17,559 nucleotides of DNA from Larix sibirica (GCA_004151065.3 NWUY0300089695.1:1-17559); one strand, 5' to 3'. Shown: positions 1-8,320, counted from the stretch's first letter. Numbers and translations are program-made. Notes: generated by a model from the sequence alone, not told the origin.

Positions 1-1
1 A

Positions 2-223
2 TTATTAGATGTCAAAGACGTGGAACAAGCTCGTCAAAAAGAAAAACTAATTGAAGAGAAACATAAATCACAACGTTGTCGTTTATATTCCCCACACCAA
101 AGAGCAAAATGGAAAAAAGGAGACAATCCCTGCCGTAAGTGTAATGCCCCAAATTGGCGTCCAGACACAAGTGCAAAAACAAGAATTTCTTCTTGTGCGA
201 AAAAAATGATAATGATGCAATAA
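2..223 (+). pseudogene. C-terminal remnant of gypsy Gag
   Basis: An open frame enters from the left edge and runs to a stop at 223. It encodes a very basic, Lys/Arg-rich stretch with the pattern EQARQKEKLIEEKHKSQ followed by a Lys/Ser/Thr-rich tail. Such a segment is typical of the region after the capsid core of plant gypsy Gag, just before protease. Only one CxxC pair is visible (PCRKCNAP), so a full zinc knuckle is not demonstrated. The position, about 130 bp upstream of the protease motif on the same strand, supports the assignment. The 5' part is outside the window. Confidence 0.55.
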
Positions 224-353
224 TAATGAAGAAGTTGGTGACACATCTCCTTCTACAATAGAATCAGATAGCGATGAATCCAACAGAGGAAGCAAAGTCA
301 TCCCAACACTCTCATGTCTGCAATGAGGGAATCTCCAACCCCAAACTCTCAAA

Positions 354-446
354 ATGTTTGGCCATATCAAGAACACTAAAGTAACTGTGTTGGTCGACAA
401 TGGGAGTACACACAACTTCATAGACTCTAGGGTAGCAAAAGATTAA
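354..446 (+). pseudogene. Gypsy aspartic protease (retropepsin) core, truncated
   Basis: The frame from 354 encodes MFGHIKNTKVTVLVDNGSTH followed by NFIDSRVAK and then a stop. The hydrophobic strand followed by D-N-G-S-T-H-N-F-I is the retropepsin active-site signature. The usual D-S/T-G triad reads D-N-G here, a variant that I recall from plant gypsy elements. The catalytic Asp is present. The frame breaks just after the core; the rest of protease and the linker to RT continue in the frame that is open from 569. In a working element the enzyme would cut the Gag-Pol polyprotein. Confidence 0.75.
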
Positions 447-568
447 ACATATTCATCTACCCTACCTCTAGTTTCCAAGTATCAATACCAGGGAACAAAA
501 CCACCACGTGTGACGGGAAATGCCATAAAGTAGAGCTAGCTATAAAGGACTTCGAGTTAAGATCGTCA

Positions 569-1225
569 ATGTATGCTATGGCGATCAGAGGGGTTGACAT
601 TGTTTTAGGTGCCCAATGGTTGGAAACACTGGGCATAATAGGATTAAATTTACAAGAACAATTTATAAGATTCTATGAAAATGGGAGGAAGTACAAGCTT
701 TATGGTATCAACTGCCCCCCTCCCCAAATTGTCTCATCCAATAAGATGGAAAAAATGATAAAAAAAATGGAGCTCAATATTTTTTCTTACATTGCTATGA
801 TGGAAGGGACAGTCGATGAAAATCAAAATGTTGATCCAAGGGAATTAGAACAACTTCTGGGGGAACATAGTGACCTTTTCCAAAACCCTCCTCCTAGCCT
901 CCCCCCCATGTTCTAGGGATCACATCATAGAGTTAATGTTAGGCTTAACTCCAATTATAAAAAATTCATACAGACAATCTCATAGAAACAAGTTAGAGAT
1001 CAAACGACTGGTGCAAGAATTATTGGACACTAGCATAATCACACGTAGTAAGAGTCCTTTCTCTGTGCCAGTCATACTTGTCAGAAAGAAGGATGGATCA
1101 TATAGACTTTGCATTGATTATTGTGCACTAAAAAAAGTCACCATAAGATATAAATTCTCCATTCCCTTTGTCGACGAACTGTTAAATGAGCTCCGTGGTG
1201 CAAAGTATTTTTCTAAATTAGACCT
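569..1225 (+). pseudogene. Gypsy protease-RT linker and N-terminal reverse transcriptase, truncated by LINE insertion
   Basis: Two overlapping open frames (569-916 and about 900-1241) together cover the end of protease and the start of RT. The first holds the spacer signature GVDIVLGAQWLETLG and ends near SDLFQNPP. A frameshift at about 905 leads into RDHIIELM, then the RT fingers motifs RSKSPFSVPVILVRKKDGSY, LCIDYCALKKVTI and KYFSKLDL. The palm motif with the catalytic YxDD lies downstream and is missing. The apparent C-terminal run of Phe in this frame is only the translated poly(T) of the LINE. RT copies element RNA to DNA; this copy cannot. Confidence 0.85.
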
Positions 1226-1227
1226 AA

Positions 1228-1239
1228 TTTTTTTTTTTT
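1228..1239 (-). other. LINE 3' poly(A) tail (poly T on plus strand)
   Basis: A run of twelve T at the exact junction between gypsy RT codons and LINE sequence. On the LINE's strand this is the poly(A) tail left by target-primed reverse transcription. It fixes both the 3' end and the orientation of the LINE. Confidence 0.85.
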
Positions 1240-1619
1240 AACAAGCACGGTTGTGGAGCATTTGTATTTTAAAAAAGGAGAGATTACAATGATAAGCAGG
1301 GGAACTGTTCCCAAAGGGAGACAGTATCCATGTCCTCTTGATCTTTTTTTACAAAAATAGGGCTGTCTCTAAGTATCCTAGGATAATGATAGCTGAAAAT
1401 TCTTACAAACTGCCCGAGCAAAAAATAACATAAACAAAACATAGCTGAAAAATATGATTGTTTATCCAGAACCCAGTAGTAAACAAAGTGTTGATGCTAG
1501 AAATCAAAAGAGCCCCTAGTCTATATAGAAGGTAACATAGAAAAACTGCCATAGTATGCATAAGAAAAAACAGCCCAAGAAGTGCTGATAAAAACCAGTG
1601 AGTCTGAAGATGAGCCAGT
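1240..1619 (-). other. LINE 3' untranslated region
   Basis: About 380 bp between the last stop of the coiled-coil frame (1620) and the poly(A). It is AT-rich with no recognised domain. A minus-strand open frame (1403-1714) crosses most of it and would encode a very hydrophobic peptide, but this is expected from a pyrimidine-rich UTR and it matches no family I know. No clear polyadenylation signal stands out. Confidence 0.5.
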
Positions 1620-2556
1620 TCAGCGACGGTGTGGAGCAGGAGGTCCAAAAATGTTGTCTTGAGAGAGATACCGCAGGTTGCCAATTTTCGAGCCTTTGCT
1701 GTCGTGGAGACCATGGATGCAACGAGCGATATCCTCTCTTAGCCTATCTATTTTCCCTTCGACATTGGTGATGTTCCGGTGGTTGTCACCAATTTTGGAG
1801 TCTACATTTGAGATGATGGTATCCACAAAGTCCATAGTATCAGACAGATTAGAGAGCCTCCCATTCATCATATTATTGTTATTTCTGATCTCAGAGATTA
1901 TAGCCTGAATCATGGTGTACATTCTGGAGAGAGTCCATTTTATTTCAGAGTTTTCAGCCTTGAGGAGGCAGACTTGTTCTTCCAGGGATTCCATTAAGCT
2001 GAGCGGATCAGGGTTTAAGACAGGGATGGAGTGGGGCCGAGAGAGCGAGCTTTCCAGGGTGAAATGGTTGAACTGTTCACTGAGGTTGGCGAGATGAGGG
2101 AGTAGTCACTGGGGGGTTGAGCTCCAGCTTGGGGACGAGGGATATGTTGCAGAGAAGTAACTGAGACGGGGGGTGGAGATCAAAAAGAGTGGAGTTAACA
2201 CCCAAGCTAAATGTTAGTGCAGAGCCAAGGAACGATTCACCCATTACAGAATAGGGTCGAACTTTCGCAGAGGGATGGGTGCTAACTTTCGCGGAGGGCT
2301 GGGGGAGAATGAAGAAGGAGAGCGGGATGAAGGCGTTATGGGAGAGACATAGCCCACCTGTCATATTTATGCCAAGCGTGTAAGGCTGTTGCTGGGATCG
2401 AGGATTCCCAGCTGTAAACCAATGAGAATTAAATGCAGGGTTGGGGAGGTTCAAGAAGGTAATGCCACAAATAGGATGAACATGAAATCCCATGCAATAC
2501 ATACAACTAAATTTTAACAAGCGTTTAAGGAAGGGAAGGGGTTCGCTCCAGATCTA
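1620..2556 (-). pseudogene. Third LINE reading frame: Cys/His cluster, Pro-rich linker, long coiled coil (unrecognised)
   Basis: Downstream of the ORF2 stop, two long minus-strand frames follow each other: 2556-2077, then 2176-1620, which overlap by about 100 bp, so one frameshift may split a single ORF of roughly 300 codons. The first part contains a tight Cys/His cluster at 2467-2505 (C-x2-C-x3-H-x4-C or C-x2-C-x5-H-x2-C), near but not equal to a retroviral zinc knuckle, then a Pro/Ser-rich stretch. The second part, from the Met at 1994, shows an almost unbroken heptad pattern: hydrophobic residues at 4, 8, 11, 18, 22, 25, 29, 32, 36, 43, 47, 50, 54, 57, 61, 64, 68, 75, 78, 82, 85 and 89, with Asn at core position 15. 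That is a strong coiled-coil signature, broken by one stutter near 43. I do not recognise the family. It could be an extra LINE ORF or a host transcript picked up at the 3' end. Confidence 0.5.
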
Positions 2557-2590
2557 AGATGAGTTAGGGAAAACAACCATGGGTAAGTGA

Positions 2591-3040
2591 TCAAGGAACC
2601 CAACTACGATCAAGCTTATCTCCATTGCAAACAATGTAGACTTGGTCCAAAAGAGCTCCCTTGTTCTCCATTTTATCCGTTGTGAGATTGTTTGTTCGGA
2701 GAATATGGAGGAGTTTGATAGCGTTGAAGTCGCTGAGGAGATTTTTGAAGATACGATGCAGCTTGAGAGTAGGTGATTTGTACTTCATGATGAGTTTTCT
2801 TGATTCTCTTATGACAATGAGAGAGTCACCGAAAACGACCATATATTTTATTCCTAGGGAGCTTTCTATCTCCAATCCTTTAATTAAGGCGATCCATTCC
2901 ACACAATTATTGGAGTTCTTTCCCAGTCCCCAAGCATAATCTTTCTGCCTGTTTCCCAGGGTAAAAAATGACCCCTCCCGCACCTGCCAACCCAGGGTTT
3001 CCTGTAGAAGCACCGTTGAAGAAGAGAGCGTGGCATCCAA
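2591..3040 (-). pseudogene. LINE ORF2 RNase H domain, first catalytic Asp replaced
   Basis: The domain begins in one frame with FFNGASTGNPGLAGAGGVIF (near 3020-2960) and continues in another after a frameshift near 2950: NNCVEWIALIKGLE, MVVFGDSLIVI and NNLTTDKMENKG, ending RSWVP and a stop at 2591. These are the four catalytic boxes of RNase H type I (D-E-D-D). The Glu in VEW and the Asp in FGDS and TTDK are present. The first is Asn where the family has Asp (FFDG; codon at 3017-3015). The enzyme normally removes RNA from the RNA:DNA hybrid. A terminal RNase H of this kind is characteristic of plant L1 elements. Confidence 0.85.
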
Positions 3041-3284
3041 GTTTTATCCAACAATTTTTGAAAGATCCCGGGTTCATTCGAATCTGCCAATGTAGAGAGT
3101 TGGGTTTTTTTGGGGGATGCAGACCTGAGAGGGGAGAGGGAAGCCTGAGGAAATCAGAGGCCCAAACTTTTTCTTCAACAGTCAGGGGTTCAGAATGCAA
3201 GCTTCTTAATCCTTTTGAGAGCAGAGATTCAACCCATAATGCTTTTGCAGAGGAGGAAACTCTGATTGGATTAGGGGTCAAGTC

Positions 3285-4469
3285 TTAAAAAATCGCTTTG
3301 TTTCTAGCTGTCCAGATCTTCCAGTAGATATACTTAGGGAGAGAGACCCATATTTTGGAGAAATCGAGTTTTTTGTAGAGAGAACCTTGGTAATAGTCTT
3401 TCCAATAGGCAAAGAGGTCTTTGCAATTGGTTGGAAGAGTGATGATGAAATGAAGATCGTTAAGAGAAATATGCCAAACTTCCCTGGTGAAAGAACAATC
3501 TAAGAAGAGATGCTCGAGTGTTTCTTCTGAGTCTTTACAGAGAGTGCATCGAGAAGGTCCTTCAAGACCCTTTTTTTTTAAATTCTCAGCAGTAAGAATT
3601 TTGTGGTGCACAAGGATCCAACAGAAAGAATTGATTTTAGGCAAGTCGTTCTTGCACCAAACATTAGTCCACATGGCTTCTTTCCTGTTGTTGTTTTGAA
3701 TGGAGTTGTAGCCGGATTTTACTGAGTAAGTGCCTGAAGATCCCCAACATCTAGAGTTAGTTTGATCCCGATGGACCGGGGCTGAGCCTTGAAGAATCGT
3801 ATGGAGCACTGAGCAGTTCGTGTTCATATGTTCAGGGGTATCTAAGTTTTTCCAGCCCGCCCATCTGCCATTAACATGCTAATCAAAGATATCATAAATA
3901 GTGAAGATATGGTGACGATCCATCCAGAGCTTGAGGTTTCTGAAGGATTCTAAGTGGGAATTGGGAGAGGAGGGACCAATTATGTCTTCCCAGACTCGAA
4001 TATGCTTACCATTACCAGGGGACCAATGGAGTTTGTTTTGGATGATGAAGGCTGCTTTGCTACAGAGACTCCAAATTGGAGAGCCATTCTCAACATGAGA
4101 GATAGTATCAATACACCTTTTTCTACTTCCTCTTAAGTATTTTTTCCTTAATATGTCTTTCCACCACGCTTTTTTTCCAGAGACAATGTGCCATAATATT
4201 TTGTCTCCCAAGGCTAGGTTCATCATTTCTAAGTCCCGTATTCCAGCTCCCCCATAGCATTTTGGGTTGCAGATTGTCTCCCAATTTATCAGGTGAAACT
4301 TCTTAGTGCCACAGGATTTTCCACCTTGCCAGAGGAAATTTCTCAATTTCTTTGCAATATCCTGAATTATCAACAAGACCTTTCCAATTTGCAGCTTTCT
4401 TTTTTCCTTTGTGAATGGGAACACCGAGATAAGTGAAGGAGTTCCAACTTGTTTTGCCTTCATAGCCAA
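3285..4469 (-). pseudogene. LINE ORF2 RT thumb/connection and zf-RVT zinc-binding region
   Basis: Minus-strand frame open from 4469 to 3879 and, after one TAG, to 3285. The first part has LWQGGKS, WETICNPKCYGGAGIRDLEM and NLALGDKILWHI, the typical segment after the RT core of plant LINEs. The second part has the zf-RVT signature: VWCKNDLPKINSFCWIL, then KILTAENLKKKGLEGPSRCT with LCKDSEETLEHLFLDC, placing Cys, Cys, His and Cys at the expected spacing, then WHISL. The domain is thought to bind nucleic acid. A TAA at 3285 separates it from the RNase H frame, which continues in register. This part of ORF2 is well preserved apart from the two stops. Confidence 0.85.
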
Positions 4470-5858
4470 GGGTCTTGGCTATCTTGATCATAGTTCTTTC
4501 CGGACAGTTCCAGCCATAGATTTTAGTTTTTAGAGCATTTGCTTTTCCATCTGAAGCTTTAAAGAAGGTGGATAGGATATCGCGAAACCTTTTAGCAATA
4601 ATAACTGAGGCCCTCCGAAGGAGGATAGCATCATCTACAAACTAGGCATGATTAGCAGCTTTGAATCCTCTAGAAATTTTAATACCTTTGAGTTCACCAC
4701 TAACTTGGAGGTACTGGAGTTTCCTGCTCAGAGATTTAGCAACAAGAAGGTAAAGGAAAGGAGAAAGAGGGCATCCTTGTCGAAGCCCATGAGAGGCTTG
4801 AAAGAAGCCAGCAGATCTGCCATTTACAAGGGGAGCGATCCAAGGACCACTGATGCAGGATTTTATCCATCTGATGAAACTTTGGAGAAACCCAATCCAA
4901 GCATAATTTCGAACAAGAAGAAGTGATTGACCCTATCAAAGGCATTAGCCATATCCAGTTTGATTTCCATGCCTTGTTGATTACGAGTCATACTAGAGTG
5001 GATGGCTTCTTGGACAATAATGATGCTATCCATAATTTGTCTACCAGCGATGAAACCTCCTTGAGTGTCCGAGATGATGCACACCATTATCTTTTTCATT
5101 CTGGTGGCCAAAATTTTTGTAAGGATTTTGTAAGAGTGTTGCACAGGGAGATAGGACGAAATCTCTTTATTGAAAGAGGGTTTTTTTATTTATTTTGGGA
5201 TCAAGGCTAGACAAGTAGAATTTGTAGATCCACCTATTTTATCTTTCCTCCTAGTCCAATTTAGCATCTTTCTTAAGTCATCTTTGATGATGTACCAAGC
5301 AACCCGCTAAAAATTAATGGTGAAGCCATCAAGTCCTGGAGCTTTGTTAGGATGAAGAGTCCAAATTGCTTCAATGATTTCTTGCTCGGAAATAGGTTTT
5401 TCCAGGGCTTCATTCTCAAAATCAGAGATGGAGGTAGAGATTCCTGAGAGAAGTTCTGCTTGAGAGAGCGGATCTGTGTCTCCACTATTAGAATATAGGT
5501 GGCTAAAGTGTTGGAAAGCCAACGATTTTATTTCCTCCTGACCAGTGATACGTTGACCGTTACTTTCCTTTAGATCCTTGATGAAGTTGTAGCTCATTCT
5601 AGCCTTAGTTTGTTTGTGGAAATAATCAGTATTTATGTCTCCTCCTTTTATCCAGAGTTGTCGAGATTTTATTCTCCACATCTCTTCCTCATGTCTAGCA
5701 GCTTTAAAGATATCAAGTTTCAGGGTTTTTTCAAGATTGATGGAATCAGGGGTGATCTCTTCTTGCTCCATTTTAAGGTGAAGATTACCAAGGTCTATTT
5801 GAAGTTCTTTTTTGGTAAAGGTGGGTTCAGCAAAGGAGGATTTGGCCCAGAGTTTCAA
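4303..5858 (-). pseudogene. LINE ORF2 linker and reverse transcriptase domain
   Basis: Recognisable RT landmarks in order are the linker motif WIKGGDINTDYFHKQTKAR, PNKAPGLDGFTI, TCLALIPK, KILTKILATRMKK, QGGFIAGRQIMDSI, LDMANAFDRVN with the first catalytic Asp, HGLRQGCPLSPFLYLL, the catalytic FVDD (4641-4630) and YLGVPI. The family usually has FADD or FVDD at the active site, so it is intact, but a TAG lies immediately before it (4642-4644). Further stops are at 5307 and 5190, and a frameshift lies near 4885. A short stretch near 5150 reads RPISLCN in one frame and then SYKIL in another, showing two small compensating shifts. The protein would be the polymerase of the LINE. Confidence 0.88.
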
Positions 5859-5966
5859 GGCAGCTCGAGCTGCTCTAAGCTTGGATTCCCAAATAAAGCT
5901 GGGAGAACCAAAGAAGGAGGATTGCCAGGTCAGGCGTATTAAGTCAAGAGCCTTGACATTGTGAAG

Positions 5967-6722
5967 CTAGATGGGATTGAATTTGAAGGGGATAGGACCC
6001 AATTCAATGAGAGGAGAGAGGGAAAGAGCGATGGGTTTGTGATTAGAGGTGGAAGAGGGGATGATGGAAGAGATCAAAAGAAAATCATTTTGAAGAAAGG
6101 AAGAACTTACCATAAACCGATCGAGTCTTGCAGCAATGTGACTAGGTCTAGTCCGCTTGTTACTCCAAGTGTATTTCCCATTTTTGGGAATGGGATCCAA
6201 TAGATCTAGTCGAGTCATCAAATCTTCAATATTTTCCCCAAAGGGATCCCTGATGATCAAGCCTCCTATTTTTTCCAGGTTTGACTTCATGGTGTTGAAG
6301 TCCCCTGCAATGATGACCTTTCTTCCTTGAAAATCAACATTTAAAGAGGCAAGGGAGTCCCAAAAGGCCAGCTTATCTCTGTAGTGAGTAGGTCCATACA
6401 CATTACATATGAAAATGACATCTTGGGTGCTATCACTTTGAGTTTCTACCAAAATCCAGTGGTTATTTTCTTTTACAAGTTTGATATTGAAGTTGTCCTG
6501 CCTGTAGAAAATTGCAATTCCTCCCGAGGCGCCTCTTGAGCTAATAGCCTTTCCAGTGCTGTTCTTCCAGAAGATATTAGAAAGGCTCATAATCTCTTCT
6601 TTCTCCATCTTAGTCTCTTGAAGTAGCATGATGTCTGGTTTCTCGGTTTTTACGATATTTTTCAAAGCTTCCACTCTGATTGAGCTGCCCAAACCTCTAC
6701 AATTCCAAGAGACTAGTTTCAT
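5967..6722 (-). pseudogene. LINE ORF2 endonuclease domain (EEP/APE-like), one catalytic Asp lost
   Basis: This 251-codon open stretch begins with MKLVSWNCRGLG and carries the standard endonuclease/exonuclease/phosphatase motifs: N7 in SWN, E36 in LLQETK, NVYGP at 107-111, AGDFN at 139-143 with D141 and N143, TWSN near 185, LDRF with D201, and SNHKP at 226-230. In the family the last motif is SDH, and its Asp is needed for catalysis; here it is Asn 227 (codon 6044-6042). The domain normally nicks the target strand to prime reverse transcription. The stretch ends with a TAG after FKFNPI, but the same frame continues for more than 600 bp, so this is a single nonsense change. Otherwise the domain is full length. 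Confidence 0.9.
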
Positions 6723-6724
6723 TA
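6720..6724 (-). promoter_or_regulatory. TAATG stop-start overlap between LINE ORF1 and ORF2
   Basis: On the minus strand the ORF1 stop TAA (6724-6722) shares its last A with the ORF2 ATG (6722-6720). Such an overlap suggests ORF2 translation by termination-reinitiation. The junction is intact although both ORFs are mutated elsewhere. Confidence 0.65.
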
Positions 6725-8068
6725 TTTCTTGGACGTAGTAGGCCCTGCCCGGGACTTGGTTTCTTTAAATCCGCTGATAGATTTAGAATTTTGAAGGAGT
6801 TTTGTATCTTCTATGCTTAGTTTCCTCCCGAGATCTAGTTCTCTTTTCGTCTCTTGTTCTTGATGTTTCCTTTGAGATCTTCTTCCTCGAGAGGACGGGG
6901 GTGGACCTAAATCAGTTAGATCCTGGGTTTCATGAGATGAGGAGTGACATGGATTTATAGTCATGGGATTTATACGATTTTGCTTTAGCATTTCTTGCCA
7001 CGTTCCTCCAGGAGAGACCATTCCATCTGATATATTTTCAGTGATCACTTCGGCCAGAGGGGGATTCACAGGGGATTAGATCCTGGTGATTTTCGGATCA
7101 GTTTCCGTTGTAGGGATTTCATTGTCTGGAATTTCTCCTTCTTCAACATGTAAGGTTTCAAAGTGGTTGCTTGTAGAGGCTTCTTTTTTTTCAGTTGAGT
7201 GCTCTTTGCCTTTATCAGATCGAGTTTCAGGGTTGTTGATTGGGGAGTAGGGTTAGATTTTTTCCCTCTCTTGACTTACTGCCATCCTTCTTCTTGGGTT
7301 TTCTCCGAATCGTCCTGTGTCGCTTTGGGGATGTTCTTTACAAAGTGGCCATACTCGTGACATTTTCTGCATTTGAAAGGAAGTTGTTCATAATCCACTT
7401 TTTGAAAGAATTCCTAGTCGTCCATGGAAAGATTTACCCCTTCGGGTAGGCCTGTATCGAGGTCGACTTCCACACAGATCCTGGCGCAGGAGAAGAGGGG
7501 GCCCTTTGGTTCAGCTTTGTCAATGAATTTCCCCAATGAGTTCCCTATCGATTGAAGAGCTTCGTCATTCCAGCAGTGAAGGCCGGAAGATGAGGAAGGC
7601 AGACCCAAACAGGGACAACAGAGGGAACATCTTTTTTCAGGATCGAAGGATAAGTTCCAATGATTGAGGTATAAGCCTCTTGGACCCATGAAATGAGGTC
7701 CGCTTCTGAAAAATAAGATCTAGGTGTCATCTTTATTTTCAAAGAGAAAGGTGTAGAAGCCTTTACCACAGAAGCCCTCCAGAGATGAGAGGCATCTAGT
7801 TCTTGGAGAGCCAGGTTTCCATTGTTTTCGGTGAGAGCCAAATCCCATAGAATTTTCCAATGAGACCTCGTTCACTCAGAGCAAGAGCTTTCATTCTTGA
7901 AGCTGCATATGTGATCTAGATTTTGGGCGCAGAAGTGCGTTTGACAAAGGAGGAATTAGGTGGAACTGCAGCAGGAGGGGGAGGAGTGGCGGCTACCAAA
8001 GCCCCAAAGGCCAGGTCTAGGCGACGACGAAGCTCCTTTGGGGGAGGATCCAGAGGAGGAGAGGCCAT
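6722..8068 (-). pseudogene. LINE ORF1 (DUF4283-like domain plus zinc knuckle), frameshifted
   Basis: The likely start is the ATG at 8068, reading MASPPLDPPPKELRRRLDLA, after a GC-rich leader; a stop lies at 7916. The middle part is spread over three frames but keeps the order of a plant LINE ORF1: SERGLIGKFYGIW, GPRGLYLNHW, PSVVPVWVCLPHLP, HCWNDEALQSIGNSLGKFID and ARICVEVDLDTGLPEG, which I identify as DUF4283-like. A CCHC knuckle follows at about 7375-7330 (C-RK-C-HEYG-H-FVKN-I), whose last Cys is Ile. An acidic/basic tail with VEEGEIPDNE follows (stop at 7076) and ends in TAA at 6722. ORF1p binds element RNA. At least three frameshifts and three stops make it non-functional. Confidence 0.8.
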
Positions 8069-8119
8069 GCGGCAGCCCAAGCGAGCGACGACGCAAACCC
8101 TAGCAGAGCTCAAACCGAG
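8069..8119 (-). other. LINE 5' leader
   Basis: About 50 bp upstream of the ORF1 ATG on the minus strand, GC- and CpG-rich (reads GCGTCGTCGCTCGC). It ends where the sequence turns AT-rich at about 8119. It may contain the element's internal promoter, but no motif proves this. Confidence 0.4.
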
Positions 8120-8200
8120 ATATTTTTTGACCCTGGTATCTGGTATCTATTTTTTATTTTCATAAATTTTAATCTATAGACAATTGACGCTAAATTCGGT
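8120..8200. other. LINE right-hand flank
   Basis: AT-rich flank to the right of the LINE. The first 30 bases contain TATTTTTT, GACC and TCTGGTATCTAT, which loosely resemble the gypsy RT target on the left (TATTTTTCTAAATTAGACCT and codons for SGYH expected next). It could be a degraded target-site duplication, but the match needs an 8-base gap. No further gypsy RT follows. Confidence 0.3.
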
Positions 8201-8320
8201 GCTAAAAAAGAAGTTGAACCCACAACTAAAAAGGAAGCTAAACCTAGTGCTGAAAAGGAAGCTAAAACTAGTGCTAAAAAGGAAGCTAAAACTGGTGCTA
8301 AAAAGGAAGCTAAACCTAGT
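8201..8320 (+). repeat. Five tandem 24-bp repeats inside an open frame
   Basis: Five head-to-tail 24-bp units start at 8201, 8225, 8249, 8273 and 8297; the last four differ by only a few bases from the consensus GCTAAAAAGGAAGCTAAAMC-TAGT. A half unit (GCTAAATTCGGT) precedes them at 8189. Because 24 is a multiple of three, the frame from 8180 to the stop at 8402-8404 stays open and would encode 8-residue repeats of the type KKEAKPSA, rich in Lys, Ala and Glu. There is no ATG. The units are much better conserved than the retroelements on either side, so the expansion looks recent. Confidence 0.9.

Larger units (their letters stand above)
1..1225 (+). mobile_element. Ty3/gypsy LTR retrotransposon fragment (Gag end, protease, start of RT)
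   Basis: The plus strand reads through the end of Gag, a retropepsin-like protease, a spacer and the N-terminal third of a Ty3/gypsy reverse transcriptase in canonical order, in several frames. The 5' LTR and most of gag lie outside the window. The element stops at the RT motif KYFSKLDL, exactly where the poly(T) of the minus-strand LINE begins, so the LINE insertion interrupts it. No continuation of its RT, RNase H or integrase was found to the right of the LINE, so the 3' half is deleted or moved. Stops and frameshifts show it is dead. The family call rests on motif order and is firm; the lineage within gypsy is not resolved. Confidence 0.88.
2591..6722 (-). pseudogene. LINE ORF2 polyprotein (endonuclease, RT, zf-RVT, RNase H), disrupted
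   Basis: ORF2 starts at the ATG at 6722, which overlaps the ORF1 stop in the sequence TAATG. Domains in order are an EEP endonuclease (6722-5967), a linker and RT (about 5860-4300), a zf-RVT region (about 3830-3290) and RNase H (about 3040-2591). A working protein would nick target DNA and reverse transcribe its own RNA at the nick. Most of it stays in two frames: 6722 to about 4885, and about 4860 to 4303. The earlier frame then resumes from about 4470 to 2907, with a last shift inside RNase H. In-frame stops include 5967, 5307, 5190, 4642, 3879 and 3285. The stretch between YLGVPI and the next conserved LWQGGK motif is about 50 residues shorter than I expect, suggesting an internal deletion near 4400. 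Confidence 0.88.
1228..8119 (-). mobile_element. L1-clade non-LTR retrotransposon (LINE), nearly full length, defective
   Basis: Read on the minus strand, the element has a short 5' leader (about 8119-8069), ORF1 (8068-6722), ORF2 (6722-2591: endonuclease, RT, zf-RVT, RNase H), a 3' region with another reading frame (2556-1620), a 3' UTR and a poly(A) tail, seen as twelve T on the plus strand at 1228-1239. This order, and RNase H at the end of ORF2, are typical of plant L1 elements. The 5' end is placed where the GC-rich leader gives way to AT-rich flank, so it may be off by some tens of bases. Stops, frameshifts and an internal deletion make it non-autonomous. It sits inside the plus-strand gypsy RT and is therefore younger than that element. 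Confidence 0.9.

Noticed and set aside
5961-6203. Charged plus-strand open frame over the endonuclease
   Set aside because: Shadow of the minus-strand endonuclease domain, which has full family motifs.
3879-6722. Repeated TAG stops in LINE ORF2 as stop-codon recoding or readthrough
   Set aside because: TAA stops, frameshifts and a deletion are also present, and catalytic residues are lost, so ordinary decay explains them better.
7923-8165. 80-codon plus-strand open frame, Arg/Gly-rich
   Set aside because: It is antisense to the GC-rich start of LINE ORF1, which explains both its openness and its composition.
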